Assembly (NCBI RefSeq): GCF_000426625.1 | Contig: NZ_KE384547.1 | Span: 2,037,159-2,101,158, forward strand | Source: Psychrilyobacter atlanticus DSM 19335 | GTDB taxonomy: Bacteria > Fusobacteriota > Fusobacteriia > Fusobacteriales > Fusobacteriaceae | Direction of reading: 5' to 3' | Length of the DNA: 64,000 nt | Shown here: positions 27,774 to 35,938 of the stretch, one piece after another | How the letters are laid out: each line of letters opens with the position of its first letter | Numbering within the stretch: position 1 is the first letter of the stretch | Made by a program: the position numbers and the translations under genes | The notes under the pieces: model-generated | The model's input: only the letters and a program-made list of their open reading frames with translations | Told to the model about the DNA's origin: nothing | Databases searched by the model: none

Positions 27774-28172
27774 TGTTCTTCTCCTCAAAATTTCTTTTTT
27801 TATACTAAATTATATCATAAAATTTAAACCCCTGAAACAGATATATCAAGTTTTAGATTATAAATTCTTCTACCCTCTCCTCTTAGTTTCTCCCTCTCTA
27901 GGGAGAAACAATGCTAGTAGTTTTGGGTATTTCCATTTAATTTTTTATTTTTTTATTTTTAATTTCTTTTTCTTGGTTTTAATCGAAGTTTATAGTCATC
28001 TTTAACGGCATTATAAAAATATTGTTAAATCTAGTATGAATAAAAAGATCTTGAAAAATATTCGATTATCTGAGCATAGCGAGTTTCGATTTTTTCAGTC
28101 TTTTCAATTACGAAATAGATATTTTTATTAGCCACTGATTTTCTTTGGATCTTTTTCTTAGATCAATCACAT

Positions 28173-28204
28173 TTAAAATTAGATTTAACTAAATCTAATT
28201 TTAA
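28173..28204. repeat. Palindromic mini-element (copy 1)
   Basis: Perfect 15-bp arms, 28173-28187 (TTAAAATTAGATTTA) and 28190-28204, separated by two bases. The same core occurs at 52707-52741 in another intergenic repeat region, with 18 identical bases in the left part. Confidence 0.7.
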
Positions 28205-28310
28205 TAATCGTGAATCGAAATGATCTCGTATCAAAGACGAAAACTTTGGAATTTTATCATGTACCCCTATTAAAGAGGAATTCTTTAGAAATTTCTTCTT
28301 TGAGTCAACT

Positions 28311-28347
28311 GACCTCTCTCTTCTTTTCTCTCTCCTAGATTAGGAGA
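28311..28347 (+). repeat. Hairpin-bearing short repeat (copy 2)
   Basis: GACCTC followed by a CT-rich stretch and a TCTCCTA/TAGGAGA stem (28331-28337 with 28341-28347). It is related to 3351-3395 and 32129-32162, here in the opposite orientation. Confidence 0.5.
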
Positions 28348-28454
28348 AAGAAGCTAACTTTCTTAAAAAAATATCTTTGACACCAACTAACTCTAACTTT
28401 TAAATCTTTTCATTTTTTTCAACATTTTTGTTCGTTTTTAGTTATAACTTACCC

Positions 28455-28483
28455 TTGTTATTTAGTGATTTAAATGGTAATAT
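28455..28483 (+). promoter_or_regulatory. Promoter of the pyrophosphatase gene
   Basis: TTGTTA (28455-28460) and TAATAT (28478-28483) with a 17-bp spacer and a TGG extension before the -10. Confidence 0.55.
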
Positions 28484-28515
28484 ATCTAGGTTAAAAAGAA
28501 ATATAAACACAGTGA

Positions 28516-28553
28516 ATTAGGAGTTGCTACCTGCAATAGGTAAGGCTTCTAAT
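28516..28553 (+). promoter_or_regulatory. Structured leader hairpin upstream of ppaC
   Basis: ATTAGGAG (28516-28523) pairs with CTTCTAAT (28546-28553), with one G-U pair; inside, TACCT (28528-28532) pairs with AGGTA (28538-28542). The two helices flank an asymmetric internal loop, so this is more than a simple terminator. It lies in the ~90-nt leader and lacks a T-run. It does not match a riboswitch consensus I know. Confidence 0.4.
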
Positions 28554-28581
28554 ATTTTACTATAATTTTAGGAGGTCAACA

Positions 28582-30198
28582 ATGAAGGACAAGGTTTTAA
28601 TTTTTGGACATAAGAATCCAGACACAGACTCTATATGTTCAGCTATTGCATATTCTAACCTTAAGGATCAATTAGGACTTAATACAAAAGCTGTTAGATT
28701 AGGAGAATTAAATAAGGAAACTGAATTTATTTTAAATCATTTTAAAGTAGCGACACCACCGTTACTTACTACTATAAAGCCACAGGTCAAAGATCTGACT
28801 AAGGTTGAAAAAGAATTAATAAAGGAAACTGATTCTATTCAAAAAGCATTAGAAATCATGACTACTGAAAATTATTCAAGTTTACCTGTTGTAAATAAAG
28901 ATAATAAATTAGAAAATATGATCCATATCTCGGAGATTGCAAATGCATATTTAGAGATGAGTACTAGAGATATCTTCTTTGACTATGAAACAACATTTGA
29001 AAATGTTTGGGAAACTTTAAAAGATTCTTCTGTTGTTATCAACGGAGTTTATCCTACTGGTAAGATAGAGGGTAGATTGAGAGGAGTTTCTGAATTAGCT
29101 AAAATTTCTGAGGGAGATGTAGTAATCACTACACTTTTTTCTGGACATATCAAAAATGCTGAAAAAGCCGGAGCAAAAATCATATTTTTATGTGTAGATA
29201 AAAATGATGAGATCCCTGATTACGATGTAAATATACCACTTGTTAGAGTTAATAAGGGAATTTTTAAAACATTTAAGATGATCTCACAATCAGTACCTGT
29301 AAAGGCTATCTTAAAGCACAAAAACTTTTTCCATTTTAAAACTACTGATTTTATAGAAGATATCCAAGATATCATGAAAGATTCTTCTCAGACTAATTTC
29401 CCAGTTGTAAATGGAGATGGAACTATATTTTCGACTATCAGATCTAAGCATATTATGAATTTTGGGAAAAATGAAGTTATCTTAGTAGACCACAATGAAA
29501 ATTCTCAATCAGTAGATGGAATTGAAACTGCCAAAATATTAGAGATAGTAGATCATCATAAATTTGGAAACTTTGAAACTTCTGAACCTCTTATGATTAG
29601 AGCAGCAGCTGTTGGTTGTACTTCTACAATAGTTTATGGATTATTCAAAGAAGAAGGACTTACTCCTGATAAAACTATAGCCGGACTTATGTTGAGTGCT
29701 ATTTTATCGGATACATTGATATTTAAATCTCCTACTTGTACACCAAAAGATGTTCAAGCCGCTAAAGAATTAGCTGTTATTGCAGGAGTTGACTATGAAA
29801 AATATGGTATGGAAATGTTAATTGCAGGAACTTCATTAGGAGATAAAACTCCTAACGAGATTATAACTATGGATATGAAAGAATTTTCTATGGGAAAATT
29901 CCAAACTGCTGTAGCACAGATCAATACAGTTGATATCGATGGATTATTAAGTAATAGAGAAAATCTAGAATCTGCTATGAATGGGATGATAGATGAAAAT
30001 AACTACGATTTATTCGTACTAGTTATGACCGACATAGTAAATAATGGTTCTAAGATCCTAGCATTGGGTGATTCTACTGAATTAGTAGAAAAAGGATTCA
30101 ATGTGGAATTAGAGGTCGGGACTGCATGGCTAGACGGTGTAGTTTCAAGAAAAAAACAAATTGTTCCTTTCCTTATGGCGGCCAGCCAGGGAATGTAA
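28582..30198 (+). CDS. ppaC: Manganese-dependent inorganic pyrophosphatase with CBS-DRTGG insert
   Basis: Family II pyrophosphatase that hydrolyses PPi to phosphate in the cytoplasm. The DHH domain has GHKNPDTDSICSAIAY, DHNENSQ and DHHKFGNFET, and the DHHA2 domain ends with SRKKQIVPFL. Between them, residues ~75-300 contain two CBS repeats and a DRTGG-like domain, making 538 residues rather than ~310; in relatives this insert binds adenine nucleotides (including Ap4A) and regulates activity. AGGAGG precedes the ATG. It is a single gene with a structured leader. Confidence 0.93.
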   Translation: MKDKVLIFGHKNPDTDSICSAIAYSNLKDQLGLNTKAVRLGELNKETEFILNHFKVATPPLLTTIKPQVKDLTKVEKELIKETDSIQKALEIMTTENYSSLPVVNKDNKLENMIHISEIANAYLEMSTRDIFFDYETTFENVWETLKDSSVVINGVYPTGKIEGRLRGVSELAKISEGDVVITTLFSGHIKNAEKAGAKIIFLCVDKNDEIPDYDVNIPLVRVNKGIFKTFKMISQSVPVKAILKHKNFFHFKTTDFIEDIQDIMKDSSQTNFPVVNGDGTIFSTIRSKHIMNFGKNEVILVDHNENSQSVDGIETAKILEIVDHHKFGNFETSEPLMIRAAAVGCTSTIVYGLFKEEGLTPDKTIAGLMLSAILSDTLIFKSPTCTPKDVQAAKELAVIAGVDYEKYGMEMLIAGTSLGDKTPNEIITMDMKEFSMGKFQTAVAQINTVDIDGLLSNRENLESAMNGMIDENNYDLFVLVMTDIVNNGSKILALGDSTELVEKGFNVELEVGTAWLDGVVSRKKQIVPFLMAASQGM

Positions 30199-30208
30199 GA
30201 CATATTAC

Positions 30209-30243
30209 AAAAGAGGAGATAGCTTACAGCTATCTCCTCTTTT
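30209..30243. terminator. Bidirectional terminator
   Basis: AAAAGAGGAGATAGC (30209-30223) pairs perfectly with 30229-30243. It sits between the convergent ppaC and alcohol dehydrogenase genes. Confidence 0.9.
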
Positions 30244-30259
30244 TATTTAATATTTTAGT

Positions 30260-31426
30260 TTACAGTGCTTTTTCTATAATTTTTCTTGTTATTTCTAGAG
30301 TTTGATCCCCTCTTTCAGATAATTTTACCATCCCATGAGATTCCAAAGAATTGATGACTGTATCTATATCACTCTCTCCTATTTTATAATCTGATAATTT
30401 AGTTGTTATATCTAAACTATGGAAAAATTCTTCAGTTTTTACAATAGCTAAATCTATCTTTTCTTCATCAGTCCCTTCCCTTATGTCCCATACTCTTTCT
30501 GCATATTGAAGTAATTTTTCAAATTTTTCAACCTTTCTAACTTTCCAGGTAGCAGGTAAAATAGCAGCCAAAGTTTTAGCATGATCTACACCAAATATTG
30601 CTGTTAATTCATGTCCTACCATATGAACAGACCAGTCTTGTGGTACTCCAGCACCAATAAGTCCATTGAGCCCCATTGTAGCTGACCATACTAAATTAGC
30701 CCTAGCATCATAATTAGTTGGATTTTCTATAGTTTCTTTCCCTACTTCTACTAATGTCTGAAGAATTCCTTCTGCTGCTCTATCTTGGAATCCAGCATTT
30801 ATTGGATAAGTAACATATTGCTCTACTACATGAACAAATGTATCTACGACTCCATTAGCTACTTGAGTTTTTGGTAAAGTAAATGTTAGTTCTGGGTCTA
30901 GTATAGAGAATATAGGAAATGATTTTTTACTAAAGATAGCTAATTTATTTTTTCCATTGCTGATTACTCCTCCATTATTCATCTCTGAACCTGTAGCTGG
31001 CAGTGTTACTACAGTTCCAAATGGTATAGTTTTATCAACTGATATCATCCCTTGAGTTAATAATTCGTCCTCTTTTCCTATATATTCATCTTTACAAGAA
31101 GCTATTCCAATGAATTTAGTCCCGTCCATAACAGAACCTCCTCCAACAGCTAGGATAAAGTCAATTTTTTCATCTCTCACTAATTTAACAGCTTTCATCA
31201 AAGTTTCAAATTGAGGATTTGGCTCTATCCCTCCAAATTCAAAGATCTCTCTATTTGATTTTTTTAACTCATCCATTACTTTATCTAAAGTTCCAAATTT
31301 CTTTACTGATCCTCCACCATATGTAATAAGAACACGAGAATTTTTTGGCACTAAACTATCTAATTGTTTCATCTCACCTTTTCCAAACACAATTTGTGTA
31401 GGGTTGTAAAAATTAAAATTTAACAT
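30260..31426 (-). CDS. Iron-containing alcohol dehydrogenase
   Basis: NAD(P)H-dependent reduction of an aldehyde to an alcohol, or the reverse. The N-terminal Rossmann part has VFGKGEMKQL, ITYGGGSVKKFG and AVGGGSVMDGTKFI; metal ligands are in DTFVHVVEQY and GHELTAIFGVDHAKTL. The family resembles the BdhA/YqhD group of 388-residue enzymes. ATG at 31424-31426 follows AAGGAGG; the frame is open 13 codons further upstream without a site. The MerR gene lies 97 bp upstream and the pair is probably one operon. Confidence 0.92.
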   Translation of the reverse strand: MLNFNFYNPTQIVFGKGEMKQLDSLVPKNSRVLITYGGGSVKKFGTLDKVMDELKKSNREIFEFGGIEPNPQFETLMKAVKLVRDEKIDFILAVGGGSVMDGTKFIGIASCKDEYIGKEDELLTQGMISVDKTIPFGTVVTLPATGSEMNNGGVISNGKNKLAIFSKKSFPIFSILDPELTFTLPKTQVANGVVDTFVHVVEQYVTYPINAGFQDRAAEGILQTLVEVGKETIENPTNYDARANLVWSATMGLNGLIGAGVPQDWSVHMVGHELTAIFGVDHAKTLAAILPATWKVRKVEKFEKLLQYAERVWDIREGTDEEKIDLAIVKTEEFFHSLDITTKLSDYKIGESDIDTVINSLESHGMVKLSERGDQTLEITRKIIEKAL

Positions 31427-31444
31427 TTTATTCCTCCTTGTACG

Positions 31445-31463
31445 GGCAATCCATAAATTGTCC
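31445..31463. repeat. Imperfect palindrome in the merR-adh spacer
   Basis: GGCAAT and ATTGTCC arms around CCATAA, related to the perfect palindrome GGCAATTCATGAATTGCC at 45664-45681. Both follow the same ACGGG/CAGGG context. Confidence 0.4.
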
Positions 31464-31523
31464 ATTTATTAATTATTTTTTCGTATCATACCTATCCAAA
31501 AAAAATCTATCTTCTTTGAAATT

Positions 31524-31919
31524 TCAGCATTTTTCTTCATCATAGATCTTAGATTTAATGATGCAGTTCCCTTCTTCATTCTCATACCTTTTTACCTGTT
31601 CTAATACCTCTTTTTTTATGAGATTTAATTCTTCTATTTTTTCCTGTATTATATCTACATGATTTAATAGAATTTCCTTTCTTTCTACAACAGTTTTTTC
31701 ACCATCTTTTTTTAAACCTATATAATATACTATCTCTTTTAATGACATCCCTGTGTCCTTGAGATTAAGAAAAAAATCTATCCAAACTAAATCACTATCT
31801 GTGTAGACCCTGTTACCATTATTATCTCTAGCAATCTCCTTTATGACACCGTTTTTTTCATAGTATCTAAGCTTCGATTTAGATATTCTAAAATGTTTTG
31901 CTACCTCATCTATAGTCAT
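31524..31919 (-). CDS. MerR-family transcriptional regulator
   Basis: 131 residues. The winged helix-turn-helix is typical: TIDEVAKHFRISKSKLRYYE, then NGNRVYTDSDLVWIDFFLNLKDTGMSL. A dimerisation coiled coil follows (NHVDIIQEKIEELNLIKKEV). The C-terminal region has two cysteines (NCIIKSK, EEKC) that could sense a reactive compound. It resembles the aldehyde-responsive AdhR/NmlR group, which fits the downstream alcohol dehydrogenase; this is inference. GGAGGTGA precedes the ATG, and its own promoter has MerR architecture. Confidence 0.88.
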   Translation of the reverse strand: MTIDEVAKHFRISKSKLRYYEKNGVIKEIARDNNGNRVYTDSDLVWIDFFLNLKDTGMSLKEIVYYIGLKKDGEKTVVERKEILLNHVDIIQEKIEELNLIKKEVLEQVKRYENEEGNCIIKSKIYDEEKC

Positions 31920-31947
31920 AGGTCACCTCCTAATTTCTTATATATTG

Positions 31948-31978
31948 AGTATACATCTTAAACCATGGTTTAAGGCAA
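31948..31978 (-). promoter_or_regulatory. MerR-type promoter with operator palindrome
   Basis: On the minus strand TTGCCT (31973-31978) and TATACT (31948-31953) are 19 bp apart, the long spacer typical of MerR-activated promoters. The spacer is filled by a perfect 18-bp palindrome CTTAAACCATGGTTTAAG (31957-31974). The regulator is likely to bind here and control itself and the dehydrogenase. Confidence 0.75.
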
Positions 31979-32076
31979 ACTTTTTTTTAGAAATATGACA
32001 TTTCATCCAATTATGACCTATGCTTTTGAATTCTTTAAATATATCCATAAATATTTTTTTTTTTAAAACAATAAAA

Positions 32077-32112
32077 AAACCTCCTAAAAGTATTTATACT
32101 TTTAGGAGGTTT
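32077..32112 (-). terminator. Terminator of the opp operon
   Basis: A 16-bp perfect stem (32077-32092 with 32097-32112, arm AAACCTCCTAAAAGTA) with a 4-nt loop and a T-run on the minus strand. Confidence 0.88.
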
Positions 32113-32128
32113 CTCTTATCTCTATTTT

Positions 32129-32162
32129 TTTCTCCTAATCTAGGAGAAGATAGATGAGGTCT
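32129..32162 (-). repeat. Hairpin-bearing short repeat (copy 3)
   Basis: TTCTCCTA/TAGGAGAA stem followed by a GAGGTC block that abuts the oppA stop. It is the same design as 3351-3395 at the end of another minus-strand gene. Confidence 0.5.
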
Positions 32163-33825
32163 ATTCTGTTATTTCAACATTTCCAAAGTACCAAGTACCT
32201 AAGATATCTCTTTCCCAGTTTTTAACTTTGTCTTTAACCATTATTATACCTGTATAGTAATAGATAGGCATAGTGATTAATTCATCCATCATGATTTTTT
32301 CTGCACCATAAAGATCTTTATCTCTATCTAGACCTTGAGCTACCTTTGAATTCTCAATTAATGCATCAAACTTTTTATTCTCAGGGAAATCTCCTTTAGT
32401 ATAGTTCCATTGTGCATCGTTGTTTCCTGAGTAAGAAGTCCATAGATCTAAGAATGTCATAGGGTCGTTATAGTCTCCAATCCATCCAGCTCTTGCTACT
32501 TCAAAGTTTCCTACATGTCTAGTATCTTGGAATACAGCCCACTCTTGATTTACTAAGTTAACTTCGATTCCTAAGTTCTTTTTCCACATCTCTTGGATTG
32601 CTTCTGCAATTGCCTTATGTCCTTCATTAGTGTTATAGATAAGCTCTACTGGAGCCATTCCTTCACCATTTGGATATCCAGCCTTAGCTAAATATTCCTT
32701 TGCTTTTTCTACATCAGCAGTAGTAGAGATTCCATAATCTCCTGCTGTTGCTCTAAAATCATTTCCTTGTGAATCTACTAATCCAGTTGGAACAAATCCA
32801 GTTGCCGGCTGTTGCCCACCTTTAGAAACATCTGTTACAATTTGTTCTCTGTCTATAGCTAGTGTAAGAGCTTTTCTTACATTGATATCGTTAGTTGGTG
32901 CTTTGTTTACATTAAAGATATAGTAGTATGTTCCTAAAAATGGTGTTATATGGAAAGTAGGGTCTTCTACTTGTCTTTTAGGAATCTCTTGTACCGGTAC
33001 TTGTCCAGCACCTAATACATCAATTTCTTTATTATCATATGCTGTTATAGCTGTTCCGTGATCAACTATCATAGTCATAGTAATTTTATCTAACTTAACA
33101 CTGTCTTTATTCCAATAGTATTCATTTGGAACTAAGATAACCTTGTCATTCATATGATATTCAGAGATTTTGAATGGACCATTTGAAATTGTGATGCTAG
33201 GATCCTTTGCCCATCCTTCTGGTTTTTGAACTACCGCATCTTCTCTAACTGGCATAAATGTATAGAACGTTACTAAGTCTAAGAAATACGCTGTAGGAGC
33301 TTTTAACGTAACTTTAAAAGTCAAGTCATCCACTGCTTCTAAGCCAACATTTTCTTTAGTACCTTTTCCTTCAAAAAACTCCTGCCCGCCTTTAATATAG
33401 TAAAGTTGGAATGAATATTCAGAAGCTACTGCTGGATCTAATGCTCTTAACCAAGCATATTTGTAATCTGCTGCTGTTACAGGTTTTCCATCAGACCATT
33501 TAGCATCTTTTCTAAGATGGAATGTATATGTCATCTTGTCATCTGAAATATCTACAGATTCTGCTCCTGCTGGTTGAGCTTTTCCGTTGGCATCTGTCCT
33601 CATAAGACCTTCAAAAGTATTGTTTACAACTATTCCACCATCTGTTGCAGAGTTTAGCTGTGGGTCTACAGATTTTGGATCTGCTCCTAAGTTAAATACC
33701 ATAACTTGTTCTACCTGCTTTTCCACTGCTGCTGCATCTGTTTCTTTAGGTTGTTCTTTTTCCCCTCCACAAGCAGTAAGTAATACTGCCATTAGAAGCG
33801 TCACTACATAAAAGATTTTCTTCAT
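32161..33825 (-). CDS. oppA: Oligopeptide ABC transporter substrate-binding lipoprotein
   Basis: Captures peptides outside the membrane and delivers them to OppBC. The lipoprotein signal ends in LLTACGG. The mature protein is a family 5 solute-binding protein: VFNLGADPKSVDPQLNSATD at the start, RKDAKWSDGKPVTAADYKYAW, and INVRKALTLAIDREQI with the second-lobe pattern. The length is 554 residues. ATG at 33823-33825 has GAGGAGG seven bases before it, so the upstream five codons are discarded. It is the last gene of the opp operon and may also be expressed from its 94-bp upstream gap. Confidence 0.95.
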   Translation of the reverse strand: MKKIFYVVTLLMAVLLTACGGEKEQPKETDAAAVEKQVEQVMVFNLGADPKSVDPQLNSATDGGIVVNNTFEGLMRTDANGKAQPAGAESVDISDDKMTYTFHLRKDAKWSDGKPVTAADYKYAWLRALDPAVASEYSFQLYYIKGGQEFFEGKGTKENVGLEAVDDLTFKVTLKAPTAYFLDLVTFYTFMPVREDAVVQKPEGWAKDPSITISNGPFKISEYHMNDKVILVPNEYYWNKDSVKLDKITMTMIVDHGTAITAYDNKEIDVLGAGQVPVQEIPKRQVEDPTFHITPFLGTYYYIFNVNKAPTNDINVRKALTLAIDREQIVTDVSKGGQQPATGFVPTGLVDSQGNDFRATAGDYGISTTADVEKAKEYLAKAGYPNGEGMAPVELIYNTNEGHKAIAEAIQEMWKKNLGIEVNLVNQEWAVFQDTRHVGNFEVARAGWIGDYNDPMTFLDLWTSYSGNNDAQWNYTKGDFPENKKFDALIENSKVAQGLDRDKDLYGAEKIMMDELITMPIYYYTGIIMVKDKVKNWERDILGTWYFGNVEITE

Positions 33826-33919
33826 AAATTTCCTCCTCAAATAAATTGATAAACGTTGTTACTAAAAAACCAATCACTAAAGTAATAAGTTATTATACAT
33901 ATTCTTTCTATGGAATCCT

Positions 33920-34930
33920 TTATTTTTTGGTTCCCTCATAAAACTCCTTGGAAAAATGACAAGCTACTATCCTTCCTGGAGCTATCTCTTCTAATAATGG
34001 TTCTTTTTCACTACAGATTCCTTCTGCGTATTTACATCTAGTTCTAAACCTGCATCCACTAGGAGGATTTAACGGGCTGGGTACATCTCCCTTTAATATT
34101 TCCCTGTCTACTTCTGCATTCAGCTCTGGATCTGGAATAGGTATTGATGAAAGCAATGCTTTCGTATATGGATGAATAGGTTTGTCATAGAGAGCATCTG
34201 ATTCTGCTATCTCCACCATCTTACCTAGGTATAATACTCCAATTCTATCTGAGATATGTTTTACCATAGACAGATCATGAGCTATAAATAGATAGGTCAA
34301 TCCTAATTTCTTCTGAAGATCATCCAACATATTTACTACCTGAGCCTGTATAGATACATCCAGTGCAGAGATCGGTTCATCACAGATTATAAATTCTGGT
34401 TCTACTGCTAGTGCACGAGCTATTCCTATTCTCTGTCTTTGTCCTCCACTAAATTCATGGGGATATCTACTTGCATGTTCCTTACTCAGTCCTACAGTAT
34501 CTAATAACTCATAGATTCTTTTTTGTCTCTCTTCACCCTTTGCTAGGTTATGAATATCCAGTGGTTCTCCTATAATATCTCCTACTGTCATCCTTGTATT
34601 TAATGACGCATATGGATCTTGGAAGATCATTTGGATCTTCCTTCTATAAGGTTCTAACTCCCTTTCATTCAAGTGACTTATATTTTTACCATCATAGATT
34701 ATATCTCCACCAGTCACATCATAGAGTCTTATTATAGTTCTTCCAGTAGTAGATTTACCACATCCTGATTCCCCTACCAGTCCAAAAGTTTCACCTTTTT
34801 TTATGTGAAAACTAATATCATCTACAGCTTTTAGATGCTGCATCTTCTTCTTAAAAAATCCTGTATTTTTAGAAAAATATTTTTTTAAATTCTTTATTTC
34901 TATTAGAGTGTTATCGTTTTTATTGTCCAT
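33920..34930 (-). CDS. oppF: Oligopeptide ABC transporter ATPase OppF
   Basis: Cytoplasmic ATP-hydrolysing subunit. Walker A GESGCGKST, signature EFSGGQRQRIGIARAL, Walker B FIICDEPISALD and the switch His in FIAHDLSMV. The C-terminal oligopeptide-type extension has the cysteine motif CRFRTRCKYAEGIC that holds an iron-sulfur cluster in some relatives. It starts one base after oppD ends. Confidence 0.94.
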   Translation of the reverse strand: MDNKNDNTLIEIKNLKKYFSKNTGFFKKKMQHLKAVDDISFHIKKGETFGLVGESGCGKSTTGRTIIRLYDVTGGDIIYDGKNISHLNERELEPYRRKIQMIFQDPYASLNTRMTVGDIIGEPLDIHNLAKGEERQKRIYELLDTVGLSKEHASRYPHEFSGGQRQRIGIARALAVEPEFIICDEPISALDVSIQAQVVNMLDDLQKKLGLTYLFIAHDLSMVKHISDRIGVLYLGKMVEIAESDALYDKPIHPYTKALLSSIPIPDPELNAEVDREILKGDVPSPLNPPSGCRFRTRCKYAEGICSEKEPLLEEIAPGRIVACHFSKEFYEGTKK

Positions 34931-34931
34931 T

Positions 34932-35930
34932 CTATCTAACCCCTCCCTTTAACTCTGTCTTAGGAGCATCAGGATGAAGTAACCAACACATAGATTTGTG
35001 ACCTTCTCCACATTCAAAGAATTCTGGACGCTCCTCCATACATACATTCATAGCATGTTCACACCTTGCTGCAAAAGGGCACCCCTTTGGAGGGTGTAAT
35101 AGATCTGGTGGTGTTCCATCTATAGGTACCAGCCTTTCCTTATTTTCTATCTTTGGTATAGATTTTAACAGCCCTACTGTATATGGATGCTTTGGGTTAT
35201 AGAAGATATCTTCTACCTTTCCCTCCTCCATAATAAGTCCACCATACATAACCAATACTCTCGAACAGACATCGGCCACTACACCTAGATCATGGGTTAT
35301 TAAGACTATCGATGTATTTAATTTGTTTTTTAATTCCTTCATAAGATCTAATATTTGAGCCTGGATAGTTACGTCTAATGCTGTAGTTGGTTCGTCAGCA
35401 ATAAGTAGATCCGGTTCACATGAAAGAGCTATAGCAATCATTACCCTTTGTCTCATTCCTCCACTGAATTCATGAGGATATGCTTTTACCCTTTTTGCTG
35501 GATCAGGTATTCCTACTAACTCTAACATCTCAATGGCTCTTTCAAGGGCTTCGGCTTTAGATACATTTTGATGTTTTCTAATGGCCTCCATAATTTGGTC
35601 CCCTACAGTATATACAGGATTTAATGAGGTCATAGGGTCTTGAAATATCATAGCTATCTCATTTCCTCTTACACTCCTCATCTCTTTTTTATTTTTCTTT
35701 AAAAGATCTTCCCCCTTAAATACTATTTCACCACTTTTTACAACTCCTGGATATTGCAGTAATCCCATTACAGACATAGAAGTAATACTCTTTCCACTTC
35801 CTGATTCCCCTACAATTCCCAAGGCTTCTCCTTTATTTAAACTATAACTTACACCTCTTACAGCCTGCACTTCCCCTAGGTGGGTAAAAAATGAAGTTTT
35901 TACGTCCTTTAATTCAATTAATTTTTCCAT
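34932..35930 (-). CDS. oppD: Oligopeptide ABC transporter ATPase OppD
   Basis: Second ATPase subunit of the peptide importer. Walker [10 protein letters not shown], signature [16 protein letters not shown], Walker [13 protein letters not shown], switch LITHDLGVV, and the C-terminal [14 protein letters not shown] cysteine motif. GGGGGG precedes the ATG. It would pair with OppF as an asymmetric dimer under OppBC. Confidence 0.94.
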   Translation of the reverse strand: MEKLIELKDVKTSFFTHLGEVQAVRGVSYSLNKGEALGIVGESGSGKSITSMSVMGLLQYPGVVKSGEIVFKGEDLLKKNKKEMRSVRGNEIAMIFQDPMTSLNPVYTVGDQIMEAIRKHQNVSKAEALERAIEMLELVGIPDPAKRVKAYPHEFSGGMRQRVMIAIALSCEPDLLIADEPTTALDVTIQAQILDLMKELKNKLNTSIVLITHDLGVVADVCSRVLVMYGGLIMEEGKVEDIFYNPKHPYTVGLLKSIPKIENKERLVPIDGTPPDLLHPPKGCPFAARCEHAMNVCMEERPEFFECGEGHKSMCWLLHPDAPKTELKGGVR

Positions 35931-35938
35931 GTTCCCCC

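Larger units (their letters stand above)
27774..28454. repeat. Intergenic region with dispersed-repeat copy B
   Basis: No gene of normal size. It contains segments also found at 52.1-52.8 and 55.5-55.9 kb: GAAGTTTATAGTC (27985-27997), TAGCGAGTTTCG (28077-28088, 12/12 to the complement of 52282-52293) and a 25-bp block at 28227-28251 that matches the complement of 52133-52157 at 24 of 25. It also holds a 10-bp hairpin GTTTCTCCCT/AGGGAGAAAC near 27887-27910. It seems to be a mosaic of short non-coding repeats. Confidence 0.65.

Noticed and set aside
27774-28454. CRISPR-like repeats in the gene-free region
   Set aside because: The repeated blocks are not tandem or regularly spaced, and no cas genes are present in the window.
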